64,000 nucleotides of DNA from Seriola aureovittata (GCF_021018895.1 NC_079365.1:20696001-20760000), one strand, 5' to 3'. Positions 1-12,546 are shown, counted from the first letter of the stretch. Notes: generated by a model from the letters alone, not told the origin. Numbers and translations: made by a program.

Positions 1-2796
1 TTTGTCTGCACTTGAGCTTTTTATAATATTACAATAGCCTCACTCAAACAGTCCCTGACATTCATGATTGTAACTACAGAATCCAACATTTGGTCGACTT
101 TAAATTCTCTGCACTGCCTCTCAGACAAATCTTCTGGTGCCATCACCACCACTTAGACTGCTTTGCCAAAACCACTCAGTTATATCTCTCTATCATAACC
201 GCCCATAAACCATCCTGTCCTCACCAACTGTCTTGTCAACATAAAATGCCAAGTGCACTAAACTGCCCTGAAATGAAATGTGATATCCTTGAAATCTTGA
301 TTGTTTGCCCTACATGTAATAAAAACCCTGGTCGCCTATACCTCAATAAATAAAGTGTCCAAGTACTTAACACCAGGAATTTCATGTGAAACACAAAGTC
401 TGGCTGTGTTATTATTCCTGATTGGCGCCAGTACATTTCCTCCAGCCTGTTTACTGCCCTGTGGTTGTTTCATCCTGTAACCGTTTGTGCAGGCGTGTGA
501 GTTGCCCAGTTAATGTATCACAAGGCATTTAAGTTGTTAGTCGGTCTGCGGGGGAGGATGGGATCGTGAGGACTCCAGCTCGCGTACCAAACCTCAAGGT
601 CTTTGTAGATTGCCTGTGCACTCTGGTAGATTACTTTTAAAGTTAAGTTAGAGCAAAGGCAGCGAGTTTTCAGTGAGTGGGTTCACACTCGTCTAGGTAA
701 GTAGACTTGAATCACTCAAACAATTATACATCAATTAAAACATTTTCAAAACACTTTAATTTGCAGTATATGGAAGAATAATTTTTTATTTATTTATTTA
801 CTTTTAAATAGAAGTACTTTGGTTAACCTTTCTTGTAAAATGACTGAAGTTGAAGAGCCACTCACCAGAGCTACACTTGAACCATGTGTGATTGCTGGAT
901 TTTTTTTCTTTTGACTGACCCATTATTTAGTGTTGGTGAGGTTTTAGGTCCTTTTCACTAAACGTGTATAATAAAAAGAAAATGTGCTCATTCACATTCA
1001 TGTCAAGTTCCCCGAGTGCAAGAGGCCCACAGTAAGTGCAGCAGATACCACTGAGCTGACTTTAATATATTTTGGAAAACAGTCAGAGCCTTTTGACATT
1101 TGAGTGGAAATACAAACCTACAACAGAACACAGCCTTATAGTGTCTGAATGTGGCGATTGTACTGTAGAAGTTACACTTCACCAGCCTTTACTGGCGTCT
1201 TGAAAATGCTCGCGTGTTGAAAGAATGGATAGCTTCTGATTTGTCTGCAAATTAGCAGGGGGAAAATATTCCACGCCAAAGCACAGGTCACTTCACAGGG
1301 CCAAGCCTAGTTGCTGAGCGAGAGAGTGGAAGAAACAGGGCGGGAGGGAAGAAAAAGAAAAAGGAAAGAAATCAAAAAGTGCAAAATTACAGCCTAATAA
1401 GTGTCAGGTAAGAGCAGCTGCTGACAGCCCCCGTCAGTGAAACCTGCTTCACTCAGGCTGCAGAATGAGAGGAAGGACAAGAGAGCGGTAGAAGGAGGAA
1501 CCCTGAGAGAAGGGAAAAGGTTAATTGTATCTAAGAATACTTACGACTGTTTGCATTTTCCATCATTTGCTAAAGCCCACGTTAAGGTTCCCTGACCTTT
1601 TGTTTGCTGCCTAATGAAACCCATCTAATAAATCACACAATGACACCACCTCTTCCTCCTCTCCTACTCTTACTTGTGTATTTTCTGCTGGTGGAAGTCC
1701 ATGTGCCACCTTTTTGTCTTTCTCTAGTTCTTCTTCTCTCTCTCTTTCTCACTTATTCTCTGTCTTTGCTGGGGTCTCTCTCCCTTTTGTGGACCCTGGG
1801 CCTGCATTAATAACACTGACACTCCAAACGCGGGAGATAAAAGGAAATGAAGATGGGAACCAGAGTCTCTCAATATGTGCACTTCATCATATACCAGACA
1901 GCCTCTGAAACAAGGGGAGGGGGGATGTGAAGGACTGGGGAGGAAAGAAGAGGGGGAGATGTTGGAGGAGATGGAGAGAGTGAGAGATGGAGCAAAGCGA
2001 ACGGGAAGAGGGGTGAGGTCAAAATGTGGGTGAGTTAGCTGGAAGGAGGAAGGGAGGAATGGGACTAGTTGGGGTAGAGAAGCCGACAGGATTATTATAA
2101 GAAGTGGTCTGTTGTTGGAAAGGTCTTTTATGAGATCCGAGGCTGTTGGAAAAGGATCAGTGGCTGTTGGCGAGTTTCTTAAGGTCAACAGTGAACTTAG
2201 ATCCACATGGAGAGGCAGCGGAGTCAAGAAAACCCAGTGGCAGGGATGAAGCACACACATGTCTCTGTGCTTGCACGTTCCCATCCAAGCTGTGTTTTTT
2301 ATTGAGCAAATCTTAAGGTCTAATTTTTATCTTCATCATCATGACATTAGCCGTAGTGACTTCTGTATAATTGGTACCATCTCTGTATTGTCAACAGTTG
2401 GTGGTAAAGATTAATGATGGTGTACTGCTAACAGACTTAAAAATAGACTGGTAGCACTGCTGCTTAGTTTTATTCTTTTTTTACCTTTTAGGGACATGAG
2501 TGGTGCATTTGTACCAACGTCAGAGTATCACATGCATATCAAACTGTGTGTTTTTCCTTTCTGAGCCAAAAAGGGCCTAATTTAAATGTTTACATTTTTA
2601 GAAATGCCAGATAGCATCACTGTCCTGTGAACACCCTGTTGTGTCAACTGTGTACCTGAATCAAATTTTAATTAGCAGACAGAAGATTACTTCTGGGATT
2701 TAAAAGCTACGTCCCATCTCTTCGGGTATCTACTGTGGCTGTCTGTTGAAAATCTGGTATTTTTTTTTAAATTTATTTATTTAAATAAACTGAAGG
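1..2796. other. Non-coding stretch, no gene recognised
   Basis: No reading frame here resembles a protein family and no exon-like frame with splice signals was found. The longest open frame, on the minus strand at 1724-2284, lies over a purine-rich plus strand (about 1905-2100, full of GGAG, GAGA and GGAA). Its Ser/Pro/Leu-rich translation is what such a bias would produce. The rest looks like unique intergenic sequence. Confidence 0.6.
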
Positions 2797-3190
2797 ATGA
2801 AATGTGCATTTGAATGTGCATTAACTATTTTTTGGCCACTTGTGGGCAGCAGAAACGAGCTATACGTACAACACCGGCATACAATCATCTTTTACTTTGA
2901 TGTTAGCAAACAGTTGCTAAGAAGATACGGAGCAGCATTATCATTCATCTTGTTCAATATTCATTTTCTTTTGAGCTCTATTTTAATTTCCACTGATTAA
3001 GATCTAGCCGGTCGCCAACTGAGTCTGTCTGCTGTTTGGTGCTGGTAAGGAAGTGTAGAGTGTGTTTTTAAAATAATTTTTCAGTGCTACCTGAAATGAT
3101 GCTGATGAGAGCAGTGAATGTGATGAAGTAAAGCGAGAAAAACAAAAACGATGAGCTGAAAGATGCTACAAAATTCTGAGGGGAACTGCA
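2797..3190. repeat. Probable decayed dispersed repeat
   Basis: The stretch reads like an interspersed repeat I remember from teleost genomes, with the landmarks 'ggccacttgtgggcagcag', 'ctgctgtttggtgctggtaa' and 'gatgctgatgagagcag'. No terminal repeats or target-site duplication could be defined. The class is unknown and the assignment rests on memory. Confidence 0.35.
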
Positions 3191-4014
3191 AAGTCGGGTT
3201 TGTAACTGAGTCATTTTTAACATTAAGATATTGATTATAGCTGCATTAAGGACTGAGAAGATTCTCCTTCTTTAGCTTACAATCCACTTTAAAACCCATT
3301 GGATTATCTCAGTAATTGATTTCCATGAGCTTTAAAACAACACTGCTCTTTTTGTTCACTGTTATCTTTCCAAGTTCACACAGCAGTATTAGAACATAAT
3401 TACAGGCTGGATTGTCTTTAGCTTTCTTATACTTTTTTTTTTTTTTTGCAACTTCAGAAACAGGAACATGGCTTTCTGTGGCGAGGCAGGGTAATTTCTA
3501 GAGAGACAATTTGTTACAGTCTCGACCAAAGACGCAGAGTATTCTGACAGAACTGTCTCTGTCATCATCAACAGCCTCCTCCCTCTTCATCATCCTCGTC
3601 ATCATCACCATCATCAGCATCATCACCTTTCAGCTGCAGAAAGTTCCAACGAACATTTATAAATTTTCATCTCCCTCCCTCCCCTCCCTCCCTCCCGTCC
3701 CCTCTCCACAGCCACCAAAAGCATATCTGCACTAAGTGTGTTTTGTTCTTTTTTTTTTTTTTTTTTTTTTTTAAAGAAAATAGCATACACTTTGTTTTCA
3801 GAAGCAGATTGTTCAAAACTCCCACCAGTAATTAACAAGCAGAGAGACATAGGGAGAGCGAGAGGCAAAGAGAAAGACAGATCCTCAGTGGCTTTAATTG
3901 GAACAACATCTCACACTACACAGAAGTGTCGTACCGTTCCCGTCAGCGGCAGCCCCCTGTTTCCCTTCGTGCCTCCCTGTGCTCTGCTTTTTCCCACTTC
4001 TTCGCCCCCTCTCC
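3191..4014. other. Non-coding stretch with homopolymer and pyrimidine tracts
   Basis: No gene is supported. The stretch holds a T15-type run near 3431, a (CAT/CATCAT)-rich patch near 3565-3620, a C/T-rich segment near 3670-3710 and a 24-nt T run at about 3749-3772. The short frames over these tracts have low-complexity translations and were left out. Confidence 0.6.
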
Positions 4015-4130
4015 ACTCGCCTTCAATTAGCACTGGCCAATCAGTAGCCCAATTAAGTATTTCTGTGACTTTCTGCCTCTCTCCTCTCAAGCTGATGAAC
4101 ACTCAAACATCTCCCAATTAGAGGGATATT
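4015..4130. promoter_or_regulatory. Candidate enhancer-like cluster of homeodomain-type sites
   Basis: Three CAATTA cores fall within about 100 bp, at roughly 4024-4030, 4049-4055 and 4115-4121. A CCAATCA element sits between the first two. The surrounding sequence is complex and not repeat-like. ATTA is the core recognised by many homeodomain proteins, so this could be a distal regulatory element. ATTA cores also occur often by chance in AT-rich DNA, so the call is tentative. Confidence 0.25.
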
Positions 4131-5107
4131 TGTTAGGTTAACGAACAAGGGGGTCACTGACTGCAGGCTCGTCGTCTCACTCACTCTTAGCATTGATACA
4201 TGTGGTAGCGTTTCTCTTATGAAATAGAAAATATTGACCTTTAGTTAGACACACAAAAGGACGGAGGGTGGGTGGATGGTACACACCATTCATTATGTTT
4301 TATATTATCACCACAGATTTAAAAAAAAAAAAAAAAATGGCCTTGATGTAACCGATGTGAGAAGATTCGTCTCGAGCCGATCCCAACCAATCCCTCCCTC
4401 GCTTCCGTCCCTCCTTTTGTCTGCCACACGTTACTTCACAAGCAGACAAAGTGGAGGCAATGAGTCAAGGCGGCCATGCGTGGCCTCTGTGTGCGGCTCC
4501 ATGAGCTTTGTTTGAGCTCGAGGATGCTCAATGAGACGCAGAGAGTGTCATTTCTCAGGCCTGTCCCACAGGCTCGCCAAGAGGGCGGAGAGGGGAAAAT
4601 GGAAGTGTAACAAACAGACTGTTCAATTAGGGGTGGAATGGTGTGAAATTGCCTCCAAATGATAAGCCTCTGTTATAGCTGCGAATGTATGCTTGCCTGG
4701 TAGGTGAGTATGTATCTCTCCAAAAAAAAAAAAAAAAACACGCACAAATTTCAGAGACTGTATCCCCACATGCATCTTTATGATTATAACAAAACAAACA
4801 TTATAGATATCGAACACTGTGCAAAGTCAGGAAATGTAGGAAATACAAACATTATTTAGTTAGTGTGAGGAGTTCAGTGCTTTGACTTATTGCAGAGGGA
4901 CTTAATGTTTGGGGATAAACTGTCCATACAGGAACCACTACTGGACAGTTTATAAATCACACCCAGCGAAAACCAAGACAATCTTTGTACAATAAATCCT
5001 CCCTTCATGAAGCTTATAATCTAGTTATAATGTGTATAAAAAGAGGTGTTGATTCATTTATTTTATTTTATTTTGGAAGCTGTTTAATTGTATTACATTA
5101 TACAGAG
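4131..5107. other. Non-coding stretch, no gene recognised
   Basis: No coding support was found. A 17-nt A run occurs near 4321-4337 and another near 4722-4738. The segment from about 4440 to 4640 has higher GC, low redundancy and no repeat signature. It could be conserved non-coding DNA, but nothing in the sequence proves that. Confidence 0.5.
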
Positions 5108-5326
5108 AGGTGTTTCTGTTATTTATCTCATTGACATAAATAGGGTGGAAAAAATAAAAGAAACACCTGTCAATGTAACAGCAGCCTCCAAAATGACCAT
5201 AAACTTGACTGAACATTATATTCATTGATTTATAAGATTATAAGATATAAGATTTATTGCAGGACTGTTGTCTTGAACTGCATTAGATGTAACTGTGTAC
5301 CTAATAAACTGACGACCCTATTGTAT
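5108..5326 (+). repeat. Dispersed repeat with an internal hairpin
   Basis: The left part holds an inverted pair: 17 bp at 5108-5124 (AGGTGTTTCTGTTATTT) pairs with 5152-5168 (AAATAAAAGAAACACCT), with one mismatch and a 27-nt spacer. The right part ends in 'tgtgtacctaataaact', a terminal motif I associate with abundant fish DNA-transposon-type repeats. No coding capacity or target-site duplication was identified. The family name is uncertain. Confidence 0.5.
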
Positions 5327-5471
5327 ATTTAAGTAAAAATAAAACTTTTACCAATACAGATAGATAATCACGCTTCATGTCATAAGCGTGCCTGTCACCA
5401 GCGTCATCCTAAAGCACTGGGTATGTGCTGATTTGGTCACGAGGAAGATACCTGTAGAGCTGTCACTCAGC

Positions 5472-5600
5472 TTTCATTATCAATTAATCTATTGATTAAT
5501 TTTGTTTCAGTTATATCGCAGTGCCTTTCACAGTTTCCCTCAGCCCAACGTGACATTTTCAAATTGCTTGTTTTGGCTGACCAACAGTCATTTAACAGAA
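5472..5600 (+). repeat. Fragment of the 'ATCGATTAATC' hAT-like MITE family
   Basis: The fragment shares the run of landmarks seen in the better copy at 13385-13685. These are a TTCATTATC(A/G)ATTAATC opening, then a 'cagcccaacgtgacat' block equivalent to 'aagcccaaggtgacat', then 'gaccaacag'. The ends are missing. It is non-coding and strongly decayed. Confidence 0.5.
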
Positions 5601-6779
5601 TGTGCAATAGAAAAAAAAGCAGGAAAGGGAGGGTTGAGTCAGAGAAGTTAGAAGGAGAAGAGTTGGATTGTGCACATTTAAAAATGTTTTTAATTATTTA
5701 AAGCCAATTAAAAAGATAACAGTCCTGTTTATGGCTTTTTCACTCCTCCTGTGCCATACTCGACTCCTCTCTGACATTATGGATGCACAGGCCTGCAGCC
5801 ACTCCTCTAAGCTCATACATCACTGGATAAAGGTTAAGGAACAGAGTTCTCCTCAGACAACGGGCCCAGGAAAGGGCATGTGTAAGTAATTGAGCAGGGA
5901 TTTCTTTTTTTTTTTTTCCTCTCACAATGAAGAGGGTGAAATCAAGTATTCAAACTTGGCAGAGGAGCATAACTCACAAAGGAACGACAACCGTGCAAGT
6001 ACTTCTACCTTGAGATAAACAGGTTGATTAAGATACGATGACTGTGAAAATCCAGAGGAGACACAGGTAGAATTTCGTTGGCCCCTCTTTCCCAAATATC
6101 CTCACAGGAAGGTCAGCACTCATGCATGAGGGTTCAACTAACCAGAGTTGTGCTGAGGGAACGCTGCAGAGGAAGGAGAGAGTGGGTGGAGAATGACAAA
6201 GTAAATGCTCATTGAGTTTGCTTTCAAAATGCTACTAAATGGATGGTACCTACTATATGGAAAAAAAAAAATCAATACCAGTAACAGCAAGCATAGATTA
6301 GATTATAAATGCCAGTTAAGCATTCGGTTCTGAAAACAAGTCGACATCATGTAGAAAATTACAATATAAGTTTATGGTACAATAAGCAGTTGTTTTTCTG
6401 ATGTCCCCCTCCAATCAAAAATGTATCTTGCTTATTGTTGTTGAATGTTTGACCTTCGGGATGCAGAGTTTACAGTAGAAGGTTGCTTTCACATGTATCT
6501 ACCAATGGTGGAAAATCTTTCTGTGGAAAACTGTTCTCCCATTTAAAAAAAAAAACAAACAAAAACAAACAAAAACACTATTTATACAAGCAGCTTACAG
6601 TTATAGTTAAGTTTTACTGTTAAGCGACATTTAGAGGCCGTGTGAGACAGCAGTCTTTTCAGCAAATACCCAAAAAGGACGAGTTTTGAGTGACACAACC
6701 CTCAAGTGGCCGGACTAAATACGACAGGAGCAAAGGAGGCAGAGGATGTTATATAGGAACGAAGTCTGCATTGTGAGGA
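5601..6779. other. Non-coding stretch, no gene recognised
   Basis: No exon or RNA gene is supported. Short A-rich runs occur near 6262 and 6545, the latter as an AAAC/AAAAC-type simple patch. The remainder reads as unique AT-rich intergenic DNA. Confidence 0.55.
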
Positions 6780-7075
6780 AGTCGGGGGTGGATCAATGGG
6801 TCGACAAAACATTGGACTTTAGCACAGGAGACCGCTGTTCATATCCTGTTTCAGACTGACGGTCAAAGTTGTTTCTTTTACCTATAAACATGGTCATACT
6901 ATACCCTTAACCGTGTGTTTCTTATTGTAACCATGACGAAGATGACCATGACCCTTCTGTGGCATATCTCCTGCTGCCGGTAGGGGCACTAATTCAAGAG
7001 ATGCTGCTCTGGGTCATATCAGAGGGTCGGGAGAAACGACCTACTCTATATAATCTTTTAGACTGGAGGACTTGT
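6780..7075 (+). repeat. Candidate tRNA-derived SINE-like element
   Basis: The head contains a good RNA polymerase III A-box match, TGGATCAATGG at 6789-6799, and a weaker B-box, GTTCATATCC at 6837-6846. The roughly 40-nt spacing is tRNA-like. A non-tRNA body follows, with the landmarks 'caagagatgctgctctggg' and 'acgacctactctatataat'. No folded tRNA and no 3' tail repeat could be defined. A decayed SINE is the best explanation; a chance A/B-box pair in another repeat remains possible. Confidence 0.45.
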
Positions 7076-7945
7076 TGCTCTGTGCTCAGCTTTAATCTGA
7101 GTGAAGGCGTCTTCATACGAGCGTGATTTTGTGTCATCACATGACCAGTATGCTGCTTACATTAGGGTGATGTAGGAGCTTGAAATCTCCAGTGCACGTA
7201 CACAGAAAATGGACTTAAAGAAAAACATCCTGTGTCCAGCAGTTAAATGTTTGAAATGAAAAATATATGCATATTGTGGATTCTTATAACTATATTATAT
7301 GTTTTTTTTTCTTTTTATGGAAAAGATATAATATACAAATAAGTTTTCAAAGCAGAGTATTTTAATATGTTTAGAAATCTTAATTTGGACGACAGAATAT
7401 GATTATGCAGTATCATTATGATACAGTTCCACTGGAAGTCGATAAACAGTAATATTTAATTTTCACCCAGCCATGATTTGAAGCCTGAAACAGATGAAAC
7501 AGTGAAGTAATTTTCATATCGCCAGAAAGATGCACCAGAACTCCACCACCCACAGGGAGAGGGTGTATCTTAACACATTCACATTGACTTCTCCATTCAG
7601 CCGTGATGGTTGCTGCTTGTATTTGACCCGAGTCTTATCTACAAATGTAACAGGGTCAATGTGCTTTATCCCTAGTCAGTTAAAGCACAGTGGGGATTTG
7701 GGCTCCACTGCCCTTTTGATGTGTTCACCACTAGAGCCGAACATCAGCTGCCAGAACCCAGAAAAAGAATAATTATATTTTTATGGATGACTTTATCAAG
7801 CAGAGGAAAGAGGCTCTCACACTAACAATGCCATGCAGGTATGATGTTTAAATCCCTATCCTGCTGAAATCAGCAGACCTTACCATTGGTGTTTTTCCTC
7901 AAGCAGGTTCCTGACAATGAAAAATGTCTGTATTCTCAAGTTCAG

Positions 7946-7947
<2 letters not shown>
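7076..7947. other. Non-coding stretch, no gene recognised
   Basis: AT-rich sequence with no supported exon. The short open frame near 7530-7772 has no recognisable domain and no splice-site support. Confidence 0.55.

Positions 7948-8039
<92 letters not shown>
7948..8039 (+). repeat. (TG)n-(TA)n microsatellite
   Basis: About 83 bp of uninterrupted TG dinucleotides (7948-8030) run directly into a short TA tract. It is the longest pure dinucleotide array in the window. Alternating purine-pyrimidine DNA of this length can adopt Z-DNA and is normally polymorphic in length. Confidence 0.98.
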
Positions 8040-10770
8040 GATGTATGAGAAAGAGAGAGCTAGAGACAGTTACAGAGAGAGGGGGGCAGTGGATAAAGAG
8101 CATCAGTGTGTATACATGACCCTATAAGCAAGTTGCCTAAACTGTGTGCGGCTGCTTACTGTGGTGTAAAGACCTTGCACAGTGATTCTGTCCAGTTAGT
8201 GAGCTCCCCGCTTCTGTTAACCTTGATCAATAGCATGAGGTGACCTGAATGGGTCCCTGCACAGTGTGTTGGGGGGGACAATCTTCATCCCCGTACCAGC
8301 TGGCCCTCGCAAACCCCACCCAAGATGAGTAGAAACACTTGCACACATGCATGTGTGTGTTTACCTCCATGCGCACATTGCCGCTCACACCTATTGCACC
8401 ACAACAGACAGGCGTTTAGCAGATGGGGAGGAGGGGGTAAAGCCCCCTGCAACCATTCTGCAGCCACTCGATCGAGGAAGGAGTCATAAGATTTATGGCT
8501 GACAGGCTCTTAGTATTTTTTATGCATTCCTTTACCATCCCTCTCCTCTTCTCCTTGCCATACCTTTTGTTGATCATGCTGACATAAGCTGAAAAACCTC
8601 ATTGTGGTGTTCAGGTTTCTCGCCGCTCTGTGTCGGTGTCCTGATTAAACCCCCCTCATATGAAGCTCGTGACCTCAGCAGACACTTACATAGGAAGAGT
8701 CAAGGTACCATTGAGGAAATGTTTTAGTAATGCATTTAATACTCGAGGAAATAAAAATGAGACGTGGTGGTGTAAGAAGGAGGCACGTGGTTAAAGATAT
8801 TTCTTGGTGATGAACAACTGTTTTATTCATCTGCTCAGCACCTCAGCGCAGCATTTCCAGCTACAGCAGGTGTTCATATGCTTAATGAGCATCAAAGAGC
8901 AGCATGTTACTGTGCGTGAGAAACGTGATTTAATAAAAAAAAAAAGCCTATGCTATAATTACATACATAATACATGGACACATAAAAGTCAGATAATTCA
9001 TAACTTTACAATCGTTGGCGCAGGTCCACCGCAAAATCTGCGATATTTCGTAGTGCAGATTCCCAAATTTGGTTCACTCAAAAGCAAGCTACGTGGCTGC
9101 AGTGAGAATTCATGAGTTTAGCACAATTTATGTATCCAATGATTCTGCTTTCTTTCCAGTCCACGGCTCTGAAGTACATTGTTACTCTCACTTAATCGAT
9201 AGGTATAGAAATTGCGTATGGACTGTGGAGGCAAAATAATCCAAAGGTAAACCACCTAAAGAGAAAGAGCAAGCAGCAGTTACACTGAGCAGCTAATCAC
9301 AGACACGTGACGGTACAGTAATAAATGTAACTCTCCGAACTCTGATTACCAGTTGGATGACAAGGGTGAAATCTCAAGGGCAGCAAAACGAGACAGAAGA
9401 ACGATGATGATGAGATAAGCCATAATTGGAATATGCGGCCTATCTTTCTGTCTAGTGCCGCAGATGAGATGGAGGAATAGAGCTTTATGGGTCCAGTCGC
9501 CCCCAGAGCTGCACGGTGCAGAGATGACTGTCCACTCCTGTCTGTCAGTGTATGCCAGTCGCTGCTGTTTCTGATTCACCTCCCAGAACTTTTCCTCTGC
9601 TCGGACTCTTGGGCTTTAATTATGCCTTAGGCACCACTAGGCAGCCTCTCTCCAAGCATAAATACATAAATACATGAGGCCAGACCAAAAAACATACAGA
9701 CAGGTGGACAGAAAGGCGCACAAAGTCATGTGCCACACACACATTCACGCACGCACACAAACACAATAAGACGCGTCACTGGAGCTGCAAAGAATAGCAC
9801 ATTAACACAAGTCATTTGAATGTAACACAAGAAGTGTCAGTTGAGGTCCCAAGGTTCCTCAGTCCAGCCAGTCAGTTAGTCTTTGTCTGGGCTCCACCGC
9901 CTCTGAATATAAAGCATCGTAGTGGCTGTCTGTCTTGCCGTCCTTCTCCCCATTATGAGCCCAGCAGCATGTATAGCATACATGTGGAGGAGGACTGTAT
10001 GTACAGACCATTAACCAGGGAAAGGGATCAGAATATGATTTGATGGGCAGTGTGCGGGGAACACGGTTCTAACACAGGCATGCGGCGTTATACAATAAAT
10101 TTTAGATAGGAGGTATTGTGCCAGCACAACTCTCACGGACAAGCAGAGGGAGGAATGCTCCTAGACTGCATTATAACCTCCGATCAGACACAGCCAGTGT
10201 TCCCAACACCTTCAGACTCCATCATTACCTATTCAGAGCCTATTCCAGCGGACTGTCATGGGACTCATTACTCCATTGCTTTGTGAGGCTGCAGACAGTC
10301 GCGCGGCTGTGCGGTGGGTAAGAGAGAGAAGGCGTAAGCTGACCCGGGGCACGGGCGCTGACATGGAGTGTCTATCAACACACAGGTAGAGTACACAGGG
10401 TTTGACCGCACTGAGGGAGGTTTAGAGGTAGAATAGTGGCACGGATGGTCCGCCAACTGTTCCTGGCCCTGCTGGAGTCCATGCAAGCTGCATGCAGGCG
10501 GAGATAATGTAATGAAAAGTGGGAGATTGTATTAACATATACGTGTTTTTCAAATCTACCTCAATGCAATACTCAAGTTATTGGTGTGAAAAGATTCCTT
10601 TGTAACGAGTCAAATGAAAGTGACTAAATCCACATTTAGTTTAAAGTTCAGCTAAAGCTAACATGATGCTTCGTCAATCTGAATTGGTTGAATCAGGAAT
10701 CTTCCAAAGTGAAAGTCATTTGTGTTTCCTTGTTGAGCTGCAGTGTAGGGATAGTAATGCAAAATAAGAC
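8040..10770. other. Non-coding stretch, no gene recognised
   Basis: No exon, RNA gene or well-defined repeat was found. A unique block near 8465-8540 ('gtcataagatttatggctga' and what follows) and another near 9595-9690 are low in redundancy and could be conserved non-coding DNA. Short CA-rich patches occur near 9735-9765. Open frames here are short and unlike any family I recognise. Confidence 0.5.
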
Positions 10771-11315
10771 CGGGGGCCAGATGCATAAATGATGCGTACA
10801 GACAAAAACCATGCGTACGCCATTTCCCGCACATAAGTTGGTATTTATAAACACATAATGTGTGGTGAGAATGTGTGTACCTCACGAATGTCTCTAGTCT
10901 CTAGACGTCTCTAGTTCCAATAAATGAAGTTCAGAGTGAAGCAGGACTTTACATTTGGACTGATTGTACTACAGGGTACTGATGCACGTTTTTGACTCCC
11001 ACTTGTAAGCGCCTCAGTTTCAAAATTGGTGAAATTGTGCTTTTTTCTCGGCTTTCTTTTCTGTGCCATGCCTAATAACTTGTGGCACAGACAGTGTTTT
11101 TTTTATGCAAACTGACTTAAGCAAGTGTCTTCATCCATTTATGGTTAATTGTGGAAGTGGAAATGCGCCCAATTTTTCAATGAGTGAGATTTATAAAGTG
11201 GAGCCATGCGACTTTATAATTCTGACTAACAGAATGTGTATGCATATTTCTGGTTTTGTGTGTACATATAGTTTTAGTCATTAATCTACACAGAGTTTTA
11301 TGCATGTGGCCCCTG
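10771..11315. mobile_element. MITE-like non-autonomous DNA transposon with terminal inverted repeats
   Basis: The left end (10771-10789) reads CGGGGGCCAGATGCATAAA. The reverse complement of the right end (about 11297-11315) reads CAGGGGCCACATGCATAAA, so the two 19-bp termini differ at only two positions. The element is about 545 bp, with CpG-containing 'gcgtac' motifs near the left end and no meaningful reading frame. I could not find a convincing target-site duplication, so the superfamily is not assigned. Confidence 0.6.
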
Positions 11316-11349
11316 GAGTCTACAGCCATGCAAGTGGCTGTATGGCTTT

Positions 11350-11690
11350 ACTTGTATTTAGGCTAAATGCAAGGTACATCTTGTTCACCATCTGAGTCTG
11401 ATTGAAATGTCATTCTGGTATTTTAGTTGTAAACCAAACATGAAATATTGAGTAAGTGATGACACCGGATAAAACGTCAGGGTCAACCAAGTGATTACAA
11501 TTCTTCCCAATGAGAGCCTTTGTACCAAATCTCATGGAAATCCATCCAGTAGTTATTGAGACATATAACTCAAAACCACAAATGTCAGCTTCATGATGGT
11601 GCTGGAGGAAAAGTCACAGGATCATCAGAGTCATTAAGATTCATCTTTTGGACATTTGGGAACAAATGTCTGTACCAGTGCTGTGCTGTC
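11350..11690 (+). repeat. Dispersed repeat family A, copy 1
   Basis: Shared landmarks with the other copies are 'gtaaaccaaacatgaaatat', 'tgtaccaaatctcatggaaa', 'tccatccagtagttattgag' and a second 'gatggtgctggaggaaaagtc' block. The family is non-coding and has at least four more copies in this window (near 27.3, 40.4, 44.2 and 50.3 kb). I remember this sequence as very abundant in fish, but I cannot assign a class. Confidence 0.6.
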
Positions 11691-12537
11691 GGGACGAGCA
11701 AGGCAAGCCCTTCATTGCTTCATCACCTGGGCCCGCTCAGCATTTTCATACACGCCACTGAACATGACTGGATGTTAATCGCTTAATTGTACCATGCAGT
11801 GAACCTGTGTGGAAGCATATGTATTTGGTATGTTTCTCCACTAATTTATTCAGGTTTTTCATTTAATTTGTCTCCCATCTGAATTAGCTTTGGTTGAACT
11901 TTAGAATGCATTTTTGCACAAAACAAGGACTGTGGATTTGTCCCCCCTTGCTTACTTTATAATAGTGTTAGAAAGGGATCATTTCAGGGCCAGTTTGGAC
12001 AGTGGGAACTATAACAGTTACTTATAACTCTTTCAATATACATATTGTGAGTGCTATATTAAGATAGAATGAAAAAAAAAATCCCTGACGTGTGTTTTCA
12101 TGCATGTCTGTCACCTCTTTGTGTCTGTTCTCCTATGTAGCTAACAGTGTGTGACTGTCTGTGTGCAGAGTAAAAAGGGAAACAACTGTGGTGTGACAGC
12201 ATGGCATCAGACAATGAATGAAAAGATTCTCTTTATCTTGCTGTTTTCACCTCACTCCTCTGTGTGCCTTTTCTGCTCCTCTTTTCTCCTCCCACAAAGT
12301 TCTCAAGACCCGGGGCACTTGGCAAATTAATATCAAACACGTGCCCAGTTGGCAGAACAAACCAGATAGTAACAGGAGTTAAAAGAAAGCAGAGCAGGAC
12401 AAGAGAGAAGAGGAGGGAAGAGCAAACAAAAAAAAGGACCAGGGACTCTGTGAGATGGATGTGAATGTGCACACATATATATATACAGTACACACATGCA
12501 CGCAGTCACAGCCAAATGCAAGTTGGCTACACACACC

Positions 12538-12546
<9 letters not shown>
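11691..12546. other. Non-coding stretch, no gene recognised
   Basis: No supported exon. Frames near 12233-12600 are driven by the adjacent CA array or have no family resemblance. A short (TA) patch lies at about 12476-12484. Confidence 0.55.

Noticed and set aside
1724..2284. 186-codon minus-strand open frame
   Set aside because: It lies over a purine-rich tract. The Ser/Pro/Leu-rich translation reflects composition, with no domain or splice support.
7886..8119. Frame with a long Cys-Val run
   Set aside because: It is a translation of the (TG)n microsatellite. The same applies to similar frames near 12333-12686, 23203-23526 and 38385-38615.
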